This document shows, one piece after another, positions 7,926 to 15,541 of a DNA stretch of 64,000 bases (position 1 is the stretch's first letter; each line of letters begins with the position of its first letter). The notes beneath the pieces were generated by a model that was given only the letters and a program-made list of their open reading frames with translations, made no database searches and was not told the DNA's origin. The stretch is from Kribbella jiaozuonensis (GTDB lineage: Bacteria; Actinomycetota; Actinomycetes; Propionibacteriales; Kribbellaceae), in assembly GCF_005233875.1 (NCBI RefSeq), contig NZ_SZPZ01000003.1, positions 186,001-250,000 on the forward strand. The letters are read 5' to 3'. Both the position numbers and the translations under genes were made by a program.

Positions 7926-8900
7926 ATGGACATGCGGGCGATCGTGCTGGACGGTCCGGTGGCGCCGGAGGAGCTGCGGGTACGGCGGGTCGCCGTGCCG
8001 GAGCCGCGGCCGGGGTGGGTGCGGATCAAGGTGGAGGCGTTCGGGCTGAACCGGTCGGAGTACCACCTCCGCGCGGGCTTCGCGACGAATGCGCGGTTCC
8101 CGGTCATTCCGGGGATCGAGGCGGCCGGGACGGTGGACGCGGCGCCGGGCGGGGAGTTCGTGGCGGGGCAGCAGGTGGTGGCGATGATGGGTGGGATGGG
8201 ACGCGAGTACGACGGCGGGTACGCCGAGTACACCGTCGTACCGGCGTCGTCGGTCATCCCGGTGACCACCGACCTCGACTGGGCGACGCTCGGGGCGCTG
8301 CCGGAGATGCTGCAGACGGCGCACGGCTCGCTCTACACGGGGCTGGCGATCGAGCCGGGGCAGTCGTTGCTGGTGCGTGGCGGTACGTCGTCGGTGGGCG
8401 TCGCGGCGGCTGTGCTGGCGAAGGAGCACGGGCTGACGGTGTTGTCGACGACGCGGAATCCGGAGCGGCTGGATGTTCTTCGCGAGTTGGGTGTCGACCA
8501 TCCGATCGTTGACGACGGCAACGTTGCGGAAAAGGTGCGGGAGATTGTTCCGGGCGGTGCTGATGCGGCGCTCGAACTCGTCGGCACGAATGTTCTGCCG
8601 GACACCCTGAAAGCCGTCGCGGTCCATGGCACGGTGTGCTTTACCGGAATGCTCAGCGACAACTGGACGATCCCGGACTTCTACCCGATGGACTACATCC
8701 CGAACGGCGTCCGCCTCACGGCGTACGGCGGCGAGAGCTCAGACCTACCGGCCGAAGCCTTCCAGCACTACGTCGACCTGGTCGCCGCCGGCCAGCTCCC
8801 GATCCGCATCGACCAAGTCTTCACGATGGACGAAGTCGGAAAAGCCCACCGCATCATGCAAGACGGTCAGGCCATCGGAAAGCTCGTCGTACGAGTCTGA
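7926..8900 (+). CDS. Zinc-independent MDR oxidoreductase (quinone oxidoreductase-like)
   Basis: A 324-residue medium-chain dehydrogenase/reductase. The N-terminal GroES-like part runs through FGLNRSEYHLRAG and PVIPGIEAAGTV; LVRGGTSSVGVAAAVLAK around residues 148-165 is the NADPH-binding Rossmann turn. The catalytic zinc Cys/His set of alcohol dehydrogenases is absent, which places it with quinone oxidoreductases. Substrate unknown. Single gene, divergent from the glycerophosphodiesterase, with a 13-base-stem terminator at 8925-8967. Confidence 0.85.
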   Translation: MDMRAIVLDGPVAPEELRVRRVAVPEPRPGWVRIKVEAFGLNRSEYHLRAGFATNARFPVIPGIEAAGTVDAAPGGEFVAGQQVVAMMGGMGREYDGGYAEYTVVPASSVIPVTTDLDWATLGALPEMLQTAHGSLYTGLAIEPGQSLLVRGGTSSVGVAAAVLAKEHGLTVLSTTRNPERLDVLRELGVDHPIVDDGNVAEKVREIVPGGADAALELVGTNVLPDTLKAVAVHGTVCFTGMLSDNWTIPDFYPMDYIPNGVRLTAYGGESSDLPAEAFQHYVDLVAAGQLPIRIDQVFTMDEVGKAHRIMQDGQAIGKLVVRV

Positions 8901-8924
8901 CGCAGCCCCCGGGTGCGTGGGACT

Positions 8925-8967
8925 GCTGGGTGCTGGGTCGGCCACCTGAGCTGGCCCAGCACCCAGC
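8925..8967. terminator. Stem-loop terminator
   Basis: GCTGGGTGCTGGG (8925-8937) is complementary to CCCAGCACCCAGC (8955-8967), with a 17-base loop that can pair further. It separates the convergent oxidoreductase and monooxygenase genes. Confidence 0.6.
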
Positions 8968-8971
8968 TGGT

Positions 8972-10309
8972 TCAGGCGGTTGCCTCCGCCAAGGTCGCCG
9001 AACGACCGGCGGGGCGAGGGAGGCCGTAGTGGTCTCGGAGGGTGGTCCCGGTGTAGTCGGTGCGGAAGAGGCCTCGGGTCTGGAGGATGGGGATTACCTC
9101 GTCGACGAATACCTTGAGGCCGGAGGGAAGGACGGGGGGCATGATGTTGAAGCCGTCTGCTGCGCCTGCTTCGAACCAGTGTTGGATGGCGTCTGCGACC
9201 TGTTCCGGGGTGCCGGTGAAGGTGCGGTGGCCGCGGCCGCCGCCTAGGCGGCCGATCAGTTCGCGGACGGTTAGCTTCTCGCGGCGGGCCAGCGTCACGA
9301 TCAGCGTGTAGCGGCTCTTGGCGCCCTCGATCTCGTCCTCGTCGGGCAGGTCCGCGGGCAGCTGCTGGTCGAACGGCAGGTCCTCGGGCGCCACCTTCAG
9401 CGTCTTCGCCAGCTGCAGCCGGGCGTACTCGGGCCGGATCAACGAATCCAGCTCCTGCTCCAGCCGCCGAGCCTCCTCGACCGTCGACCCGATCACCGGC
9501 ACGATCCCCGGCAGGATCTTCACCGACGACGGATCCCGCCCGAGCGCCACCGTGCGCGCCTTCAGGTCCCGGTAGAACTCCTGCGCGTCCTCCAGCGTCT
9601 GCTGCGCCGTGAACACCGCCTCGGCGTACCGCGCCGCCAGGCCCTTCCCGTCCTCCGACGACCCAGCCTGCACGATCAACGGATGCCCCTGCGGCGACCG
9701 CGGCAGGTTCAGCGGCCCACGAACCTGGAAGTGCCGCCCCACATGGTCGATCGGCTGGACGCGATCCTGTACCGCCCACACGCCCTCGGCCTTGTCGGCG
9801 ATCGCGGCGTCGTCCTGCCACGAGTCCCACAGCTTGTACGCGACCTCGAGGAACTCCGCCGCCCGCTCGTACCGCTCCGCATGCGCCGGCTGATCCGCGA
9901 GGTTGAAGTTGAGCGCCGCATCCGGCCCGGCCGTCGTCACCACGTTCCAGCCCGCACGCCCACCGCTTACGTGATCCACGCTGGCGAACCGCCGAGCCAG
10001 GTTGTACGGCTCGTTGTACGTCGTCGACGCCGTAGCGATCAGCCCGATCCGCGAGGTCACCGCCGCAATCGCAGTCAGCAACACCGTCGGCTCGAGCGAA
10101 CCAGCCGGCCGGCGCCCCACTGTCCCGATCAGCACCGGCGAATCCGCGAAGAAGATCGAGTCGAACTTCCCGCGCTCGGCCAACTGCGCCAGCGCCTGGT
10201 AATGCGCCACCGACGTGTTCGCGAACGGATCGCTCTCCGGCAGCCGCCACGACGCCTCGTGGTGCCCGGTACTCATCAGGAACGCGTTCAAATGCAACTG
10301 CCGGCTCAC
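8972..10309 (-). CDS. FMNH2-dependent monooxygenase, NtaA/SnaA/DszA family
   Basis: A 445-residue luciferase-like flavin-dependent monooxygenase. It begins RQLHLNAFLMSTGHHEASWR, as in NtaA/DszA enzymes, and has FFADSP, SVDHVSGGRAGWNVVTT and PVIVQ-type strands of the TIM barrel. The GTG start overlaps the stop of the ATPase gene by GTGA. These enzymes use reduced FMN from a partner reductase, here the flavin reductase at 12894, to cleave C-S or C-N bonds. With a sulfonate-type ABC transporter and a Cys leader peptide upstream, oxidation of an organosulfur compound to free sulfite is the best reading; the exact substrate is unknown. Confidence 0.85.
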   Translation of the reverse strand: MSRQLHLNAFLMSTGHHEASWRLPESDPFANTSVAHYQALAQLAERGKFDSIFFADSPVLIGTVGRRPAGSLEPTVLLTAIAAVTSRIGLIATASTTYNEPYNLARRFASVDHVSGGRAGWNVVTTAGPDAALNFNLADQPAHAERYERAAEFLEVAYKLWDSWQDDAAIADKAEGVWAVQDRVQPIDHVGRHFQVRGPLNLPRSPQGHPLIVQAGSSEDGKGLAARYAEAVFTAQQTLEDAQEFYRDLKARTVALGRDPSSVKILPGIVPVIGSTVEEARRLEQELDSLIRPEYARLQLAKTLKVAPEDLPFDQQLPADLPDEDEIEGAKSRYTLIVTLARREKLTVRELIGRLGGGRGHRTFTGTPEQVADAIQHWFEAGAADGFNIMPPVLPSGLKVFVDEVIPILQTRGLFRTDYTGTTLRDHYGLPRPAGRSATLAEATA

Positions 10310-11022
10310 AGTGAAACCCCCAAAGCATCGAGAAGCCGCGACCGGATCGCGGCGAATCCTGGATCGGCCGAACTTCGCGGAGCGGCCAGCTCGACCACTT
10401 CCTCCGCGACGATCCGGCCCTGGTCGAGCACGATCACCCGATCGGCCAGCACGATCGCCTCGTCGACGTCGTGCGTCACCAGCAGTACGGCGGGCTGATG
10501 CGCCGCGCACAACTTCCGCAGCAGCACGTGCATCTTCAACCGGGTCAGCGCGTCCAGCGCCCCGAACGGCTCGTCCGCGAGCAACAGCTCCGGCTCCCGG
10601 ACGAGCGACCGCGCCAGCGCGACCCGCTGCTGCTCACCACCGGACAGCTCGTTCGGCCAGGCCTTTTCACGACCCGCGAGCCCGACCTCGTCCAAACTGC
10701 GACGCCCACGATCGAACGCACCGCTCAGCCCGAGTACGACGTTGTCGAGCACCCTTGCCCACGGCAACAACCGCGAGTCCTGGAAGACGACCGACACGTT
10801 CTCCGGTACGGCGAGTTCACCCGACCCGTCGACGTCGTAGTCCAGCCCGGCCAATGCCCGCAGCAACGTGCTCTTCCCGGACCCGCTCTTTCCCAGCAGG
10901 GCAACGAATTCGCCCGGCGCGATATCCAGATCCAACCCGTCGAGTACGGCGCGATCGTCGTACCGCCGGATCAGGTTGCGGACCTGGACCGTCGTGCTTA
11001 CGAGGCCAGCGTTCGGCGCCAT
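10306..11022 (-). CDS. ssuB: Sulfonate-type ABC transporter ATPase
   Basis: A 238-residue ABC ATPase of the nitrate/sulfonate/taurine group. Walker A is GKSGSGKST, Q-loop VFQDSRLLPW, signature LSGGEQQRVALARS, Walker B LLLADEPFGALD and switch His VTHDVDEA, all intact. The ATG at 11022 follows AGGAGGG by seven bases. It overlaps the permease gene upstream and the monooxygenase gene downstream, so translation is coupled. It energises uptake by the permease at 10998-11837. Confidence 0.88.
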   Translation of the reverse strand: MAPNAGLVSTTVQVRNLIRRYDDRAVLDGLDLDIAPGEFVALLGKSGSGKSTLLRALAGLDYDVDGSGELAVPENVSVVFQDSRLLPWARVLDNVVLGLSGAFDRGRRSLDEVGLAGREKAWPNELSGGEQQRVALARSLVREPELLLADEPFGALDALTRLKMHVLLRKLCAAHQPAVLLVTHDVDEAIVLADRVIVLDQGRIVAEEVVELAAPRSSADPGFAAIRSRLLDALGVSL

Positions 11023-11837
11023 GTCAGGGCCCTCCTCTGGATCAGGCGGACGACGGCGTCGGAGATCAGGCCGAGGGCGCCGTACACGACCAGGCCGACG
11101 ATGATGATGTCGGTCTGTCCGTACGTGCGGGCCAGTTCCATCATGTAGCCGATACCGCTGGTGGAGTTGATCTGCTCGACGACGACCAGCGACAGCCACG
11201 CGCCGGTGACCGCGAACCGCAGTCCGAGCAGGAACCCGGGCAGCGCGCCCGGCAGGACCACGCGCCGGATGAACTCCCACTGGGACAGCCCGACGGTCTG
11301 CGCGAGTTCGACGTACCGGCTGTCGATCGTGCGGAGGCCGTTGTGGGTGTGGATGTAGATCGGGATGAACACCCCGAGCAGGATCGTGACGACCTTCATC
11401 GACTCGCCGATACCCAGCCAGAGGATCAGCAGCGGCAGCAGGGCCAGCGACGGGATCGCGCGCTTGATCTGGATCGGTCCGTCGAGGACGGCCTCGCCGA
11501 GGCGGGACAGGCCGGAGATCAACGCCAGTACGACGCCCAGCACGATGCCGAGAGCCAGTCCGATCAGTGCCCGTTGGGCCGACGTCCACAGGTTCGACTG
11601 CAGCCGGCCGTCCGCGATCAGCTCACCCGCTGTGGACACCACGGTCCACGGCGCGGAGAGGATTCGTTGGTCGATCCAACCAGCGGCCGATCCGATACTC
11701 CAGATCGCCAGCAGCAGCACCGGCCCGATCGCGGCCCCGAACCGGATCCGCTTGCCCGGGCCGAGCCGCCGACGACGTACGACGGGACGCGCGGCCGCCC
11801 CACGGGAACGCAGTCCGGGCAGTGTTGTCGCGCTCAT
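10998..11837 (-). CDS. ssuC: Sulfonate-type ABC transporter permease
   Basis: A 279-residue membrane protein with about six hydrophobic segments after a basic N-terminus. The cytoplasmic EAA-type loop lies around VELAQTVGLSQWEFIRRVVLPGALP, which contacts the ATPase. This is the SsuC/TauC type. Its ATG overlaps the stop of the binding-protein gene by ATGA, and its 3' end overlaps the ATPase gene by 25 bases. Confidence 0.88.
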   Translation of the reverse strand: MSATTLPGLRSRGAAARPVVRRRRLGPGKRIRFGAAIGPVLLLAIWSIGSAAGWIDQRILSAPWTVVSTAGELIADGRLQSNLWTSAQRALIGLALGIVLGVVLALISGLSRLGEAVLDGPIQIKRAIPSLALLPLLILWLGIGESMKVVTILLGVFIPIYIHTHNGLRTIDSRYVELAQTVGLSQWEFIRRVVLPGALPGFLLGLRFAVTGAWLSLVVVEQINSTSGIGYMMELARTYGQTDIIIVGLVVYGALGLISDAVVRLIQRRALTWRRTLAS

Positions 11838-12901
11838 TTCGCCGCTCCGTCCGCCGCCTTGATCGCGTCCGACGCGACCGTCTGGAAGCGCAGGTCATAG
11901 AGATCCTTCGCCTGGATCACCGGATTGCCGGTCTCCTTGGCGAGCAGCTCGATGGTCTCCTGCTGCCGCTTGATCGCGTCGCTCCAGTCCGCCGGGATGT
12001 CCGGGTGGCCGGCGTTGTCGACCAACCACTGCCCGTCGGCCTCGTTGAGCCCCTGGTCCTTCACGTAGTACCCCGCGATCCATTCCTTGGGGTGCTTGTC
12101 GATCCACTCCTGCGCGACGGCCCAGGCCGCGACGTACGCGCGGATGGCCGCGGCCTTCGCCGGATCCTCGAGCGACTCGACCGGTCCGTAGAGGTGGCCG
12201 GCGTCGTCGCGCAGTCCGTGGTCGATCACGCTGGCGCCGTCCTTGCCGTACTTGGCCAGGTACCGCTTGATCTGGACGCCGCCGATCGGCGCGACGTCGA
12301 CCTGCTTGGACGACAGCGCGTTCGAGTAGACGTCACCGGTCGAAGGCAGCTCGACCAGCTTCACGTCCTCCTTGGTCAGCCCCGCCTTCTTCAGCGCCTT
12401 CAGGATCAGCGCGCCCTGCGCCTGCCCCGGGCTGTACGCGATCTTCTTGCCGCGCAGGTCTCCCAGGGTCTTCACCGACACTCCGGGGGCGATCCCGAGC
12501 TTGTAGATCGGGTGGCCGATCGGATCCTGGCGGAACTTGGAGGCGACGATCTTCACGTGCAGACCGGTCCAGGTCGCGTTGATCGACGGGATCTCGGCGA
12601 CCGAGCCGAGGTCGAGCGCGTGCGCCCGGAACGCCTCGGTGGTCTGCGGCCCACCACTCAGGTTCGCGAACTGGACGTACTTCGAGACCTTGTCGTACTG
12701 GCCCGAGAGCTTCAGTGCGACCTCGGTGGCCGGGTCACCGACGACGATCTTGGCGCCGTCCGGGACGGTGGTCGGCAGCGGCGCGTCGAGCGAGAGCTTC
12801 CCGGCGGCGTCACCACCGGCCTTGTCGGCGCCGCAACCGGCCGCGAGGGCGACGGTGGCGAGCGCGGCGGACAGTACGGCGTACAAGCGGGTTCTAGGCA
12901 T
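11834..12901 (-). CDS. ssuA: Sulfonate-type ABC substrate-binding lipoprotein
   Basis: A 355-residue extracytoplasmic binding protein. It has a short signal peptide with a lipobox ending LAAGC near residue 23, so it is probably lipid-anchored. The body shows features of SsuA-like proteins: a DLGSVAEIPSINA stretch, KKIAYSPGQAQGALILKAL, and the C-terminal ETIELL helix. The ATG at 12901 was chosen for the signal peptide; the preceding in-frame sequence is coding in another frame for the flavin reductase, which it overlaps by eight bases. Ligand probably a sulfonate or sulfur-containing compound, by family and context. Confidence 0.85.
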   Translation of the reverse strand: MPRTRLYAVLSAALATVALAAGCGADKAGGDAAGKLSLDAPLPTTVPDGAKIVVGDPATEVALKLSGQYDKVSKYVQFANLSGGPQTTEAFRAHALDLGSVAEIPSINATWTGLHVKIVASKFRQDPIGHPIYKLGIAPGVSVKTLGDLRGKKIAYSPGQAQGALILKALKKAGLTKEDVKLVELPSTGDVYSNALSSKQVDVAPIGGVQIKRYLAKYGKDGASVIDHGLRDDAGHLYGPVESLEDPAKAAAIRAYVAAWAVAQEWIDKHPKEWIAGYYVKDQGLNEADGQWLVDNAGHPDIPADWSDAIKRQQETIELLAKETGNPVIQAKDLYDLRFQTVASDAIKAADGAAK

Positions 12902-13448
12902 GATGTGCTTTCGGGGTGGCGGTGGCGTAGCGGCCGTCGTGGTACAGCAACGGCTCGTGCTCACGTCGTTCGGTGTGGGTGGCAAGGCGGGCGACGACCA
13001 GGTAGTGGTCGCCGACCGCGAAACGGTGCTCGACCTGCGCGCGCAGGTAGCTCGGGGCCTCGTCGAGTACGGGCTCGCCGGAGGCCAGCCGGGACCAACG
13101 GGTCGGCTCGGCGAACCGGTCGATGCCGCTGGTCGCGAAGCGGCCCGCGATCGCGTGCTGGTCGGCGGACAGGAAGTTGATCACCAGGCTGTTCGCCGTA
13201 CTGACGGTCGGCCAGCTGGATGCGCTGGTGGCGATCGCGAACGACACCAACGGTGGCAGCAGGCTGACGGAAACCAGCGAGGTTGCGGTGAAGCCGGCCG
13301 GGCCGTGACCGGCGTCCGCGGTGATCACCACGACACCGGCGGCGTGGCGACGGAAGACCGTGCGGTAGACGTCGGCGTCCACCACCCGCTCTTCGGATCG
13401 GTCGGGTACGACAGAGAGGGCAGGACGATGCAAGGCGGGAACAGACAT
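12894..13448 (-). CDS. Flavin reductase-like protein
   Basis: A 184-residue flavin reductase domain protein that would supply reduced FMN to the monooxygenase of the same operon. GVVVITADAGHGPAGFTATSLVSVSLLPP style sequence (residues about 35-65) and LVINFLSADQ are typical of the DIM6/NTAB fold. The ATG at 13448 has AAGGGAGAG upstream; a longer frame back to 13517 would overlap the leader peptide stop region. It is the first enzyme gene of the operon. The 65 bases between the leader peptide stop and this start hold a GGCGA/TCGCC hairpin (13476-13489) that could take part in attenuation. Confidence 0.82.
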   Translation of the reverse strand: MSVPALHRPALSVVPDRSEERVVDADVYRTVFRRHAAGVVVITADAGHGPAGFTATSLVSVSLLPPLVSFAIATSASSWPTVSTANSLVINFLSADQHAIAGRFATSGIDRFAEPTRWSRLASGEPVLDEAPSYLRAQVEHRFAVGDHYLVVARLATHTERREHEPLLYHDGRYATATPKAHHA

Positions 13449-13513
13449 GTCTCTCCCTTGGGAAGGAAGGTGAGCGGCGAGAGTTCGCCAGAGATGAGAC
13501 AGGGGAAGCGCGG

Positions 13514-13585
13514 TCACCGACAGGTGGCGCTCGCCGTCCGCAGCAGATCGATGACGCGACGGCGGGTGAGGAGTGTCGTCGTCAT
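13514..13585 (-). CDS. Cys-containing leader peptide of sulfur operon
   Basis: A 23-codon reading frame, ATG at 13585 to TGA at 13514, ends 65 bases before the flavin reductase start. It contains LLTRRRVIDLLRTAS (residues 5-19) followed by a single Cys at position 22, one codon from the end. This matches the small 'putative leader peptide' family that actinobacteria carry ahead of sulfur-uptake and sulfur-assimilation operons. A ribosome stalling at the Cys codon when charged tRNA-Cys is scarce is the inferred control step. The resemblance to the family is from memory of its (L/T)RR.(V/I)DL..(A/T)SA..C pattern. Confidence 0.8.
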   Translation of the reverse strand: MTTTLLTRRRVIDLLRTASATCR

Positions 13586-13603
13586 GTCAGCTATCTTCGC
13601 ACC

Positions 13604-13628
13604 ATTGTCTATCGGCTAACTAGACAAT
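13604..13628. promoter_or_regulatory. Inverted repeat upstream of sulfur operon
   Basis: ATTGTCTA (13604-13611) and TAGACAAT (13621-13628) form a perfect 8-base inverted repeat with a nine-base spacer, 19 bases before the leader peptide start on the minus strand. It is a candidate operator for a repressor or activator of the organosulfur operon. Confidence 0.45.
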
Positions 13629-13687
13629 CTCGTGATCTGGACCGGCCACCCTCACATCGGGCGAGCGCCGTGCGTTCTACTGTCGTG

Positions 13688-14182
13688 ATGACTCGGGAGA
13701 AGGTCGAGCTGCCGCCGTTCCAGGCGCTGATCGACGCGCACTGGCGGGACGTGGCCAGGCTGGCGCGGGCGATGGCCGGGCCGGTGGACGGCGACGACGC
13801 GGCACAACGCGCCTGGGAGAAGGCGTACGCCGCGTACCCGGCACTGACGTCGGCGAAGAACCTGCGCAGCTGGCTCCTCACCATCACGGCCCGGTGCGCG
13901 ACCGACGTACACCGGGCGCGGAAACCGCAGCGCCCGCTGGACGAGGCGCCACCGGTGGCCGTCGAGGGCCCGGATGCCGCCGCCTGGCCGGACCCCGACC
14001 TCTGGCGGGCGGTCAACGAGCTCCCGGAGCGGCAACGCTTCGCGATCACGCTCAAGTACGTCGGCGACCTGGACCACCACGGCGTGGCCGCCGCTCTGGA
14101 CACCACGCCCGCCGCATCGCGCCGGCTCGTCAGCGACGCGCTCGCGACCCTGCGCAGCAAACTCGGAGTAGACAATGACTGA
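13688..14182 (+). CDS. ECF-type RNA polymerase sigma factor
   Basis: A 164-residue sigma-70 family protein. The region-2 part is FQALIDAHWRDVARLARAMAG through WEKAYAAYPALTSAKNLRSWLLTI; region 4 is ELPERQRFAITLKYVGDLDHHGVAAALDTTPAASRRLVSDAL. No clear anti-sigma gene is next to it. The ATG at 13688 is used; GTG at 13685 is possible. Its stop overlaps the ogt start by eight bases, so the alkyl-DNA repair protein is translated from the same message, implying a link to alkylation damage. Confidence 0.8.
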   Translation: MTREKVELPPFQALIDAHWRDVARLARAMAGPVDGDDAAQRAWEKAYAAYPALTSAKNLRSWLLTITARCATDVHRARKPQRPLDEAPPVAVEGPDAAAWPDPDLWRAVNELPERQRFAITLKYVGDLDHHGVAAALDTTPAASRRLVSDALATLRSKLGVDND

Positions 14183-14741
14183 TCTCGAGAGCCGGCTGAC
14201 CCGGCTCGCCATGCCCGACCTGAAACCACCTGTCCTTCCCGACGCCGACGTGGCCTACACGCTGCACGACACCCCGATCGGGACGATGCTGCTCGCGATC
14301 GCGCACGGCCGCGTTGTCGCCAGCTCGTTCGGCGACGAGGAGACCATGACCACCCGCCTCGCCCGGGCCGTGTCCCCGCGCGTACTCCGGCAGGCCCGCC
14401 CGCTGGACGACGTACGGCGACAGCTCGACGAGTACCTCGCCGGCACTCGTCATACCTTCGACCTCGAGGTGGACCTCGCGCTGGCAACGCCGTTCCAGCG
14501 GCTCGTCCTCACGGACCTGCCGACGCACACGTCGTACGGCGCGACGACGACGTACGGAACTGTTGCCGCTGACATCGACAAGCCCAAGGCGGCGCGTGCG
14601 GTCGGTACGGCGCTGGGCGCGAACCCGGTCTGCGTCGTGCTGCCGTGCCACCGGGTCGTCGGCGCGAACGGAGCCCTCACCGGATACGCCGGCGGGCTGG
14701 ATGCAAAACGATTCTTGCTGAATCTCGAAGCAAAAAGCTGA
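14175..14741 (+). CDS. ogt: Methylated-DNA--protein-cysteine methyltransferase
   Basis: A 188-residue suicide DNA-repair protein that removes alkyl groups from O6 of guanine. The active-site PCHRVVG has Cys at residue 158; TSYGATTTYG precedes it at the usual distance with the helix that flips the base, and the C-terminus GGLDAKRFLLNLE is normal. It overlaps the sigma factor gene by eight bases. The transcript probably ends at the 14-base-stem hairpin at 14785-14822. Confidence 0.93.
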   Translation: MTDLESRLTRLAMPDLKPPVLPDADVAYTLHDTPIGTMLLAIAHGRVVASSFGDEETMTTRLARAVSPRVLRQARPLDDVRRQLDEYLAGTRHTFDLEVDLALATPFQRLVLTDLPTHTSYGATTTYGTVAADIDKPKAARAVGTALGANPVCVVLPCHRVVGANGALTGYAGGLDAKRFLLNLEAKS

Positions 14742-14784
14742 GTTTTCCGGAATTCCCCGGAATGGTTTTAGACTCGGCAAAACA

Positions 14785-14822
14785 AGGAGCAGATCCCCAA
14801 TGTGGAGTGGGGATCTGCTCCT
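14785..14822. terminator. Strong stem-loop terminator
   Basis: AGGAGCAGATCCCC (14785-14798) pairs perfectly with GGGGATCTGCTCCT (14809-14822) around a ten-base loop, between the convergent ogt and methyltransferase genes. Confidence 0.8.
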
Positions 14823-14831
14823 CCTGACGTG

Positions 14832-15515
14832 TCAGGAAGTTGTCGGCTGGTGGATCTCGAGGATCAGTCGGCGGCGGCCGCCCCAGTCGCGTTTGTAGAC
14901 CTTGTAGTCGTCGATTCCGGCGGCCGCGCAGAGACGTCCGTAGCTGATCTCGTCGTGGATGAAGTGCACGCCGCTGCGGTTGTCGCTGAACTCGGTCGTG
15001 ACGATCCGGTGCTCAGGTCCTTGCCGCATCCCGTTCGCGATCTCGGCCGCGGTCGCCGGTCCCCACGCAGGCCCCTCGATGATCGCGATCCCGCCCGGCT
15101 TCAGTACCCGGGAGATCTCGCAGATCGTCGAGATCTGCTCGTCCTCGGCGAAGAGTTCGTGGAACGCCGTCCACAGGCAGATCACCGCGTCGAACGAGTC
15201 CCACTTGTAGGGCAGGTCGGTCATCGAGCCGATCGCCCAGTCGATCGCGAGCTCCTCCTCGGCCGCCTTCGCCATTCCGGCCTCTATGAGGTTCGGCGAG
15301 ATGTCGAGCCCGCGGACGACCTTCCCGGCCTTGCGCAGCGGCAGCGCGACCCGCCCGTACCCGCAGCACAGGTCGAGCACCGACTCCTTGCCGTCCAGCA
15401 GCTCCTCGACGGCCTTGACGATCAGCGCGTCCCGCTCAGGCGTCGTACGAGCGGCCAACCCGTCGGCCCCGAGCTCCGCGTACTCGGCCCGGCTGCGCAG
15501 TGCGGAATTCAGCAT
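14832..15515 (-). CDS. Class I SAM-dependent methyltransferase
   Basis: A 227-residue methyltransferase. Motif I is VLDLCCGYGRVALPL around residues 45-60, motif II ends VRGLDISPNLI, and the post-motif DAVICLWTAFHEL and VLKPGGIAIIEGP are standard. There is no membrane segment or recognised acceptor domain, so the substrate is unknown. It lies downstream of the NCS1 permease gene with a 26-base gap on the same strand, so read-through from the TPP riboswitch region is possible, though a thiamine role is not evident. Confidence 0.85.
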   Translation of the reverse strand: MLNSALRSRAEYAELGADGLAARTTPERDALIVKAVEELLDGKESVLDLCCGYGRVALPLRKAGKVVRGLDISPNLIEAGMAKAAEEELAIDWAIGSMTDLPYKWDSFDAVICLWTAFHELFAEDEQISTICEISRVLKPGGIAIIEGPAWGPATAAEIANGMRQGPEHRIVTTEFSDNRSGVHFIHDEISYGRLCAAAGIDDYKVYKRDWGGRRRLILEIHQPTTS

Positions 15516-15541
15516 GCCGCAAGTATTCCGGTTACTCCGGG

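Noticed and set aside
8745..10328. Long open frame overlapping the monooxygenase in another frame
   Set aside because: The accepted frame has clear family motifs and proper start overlap; this one does not.
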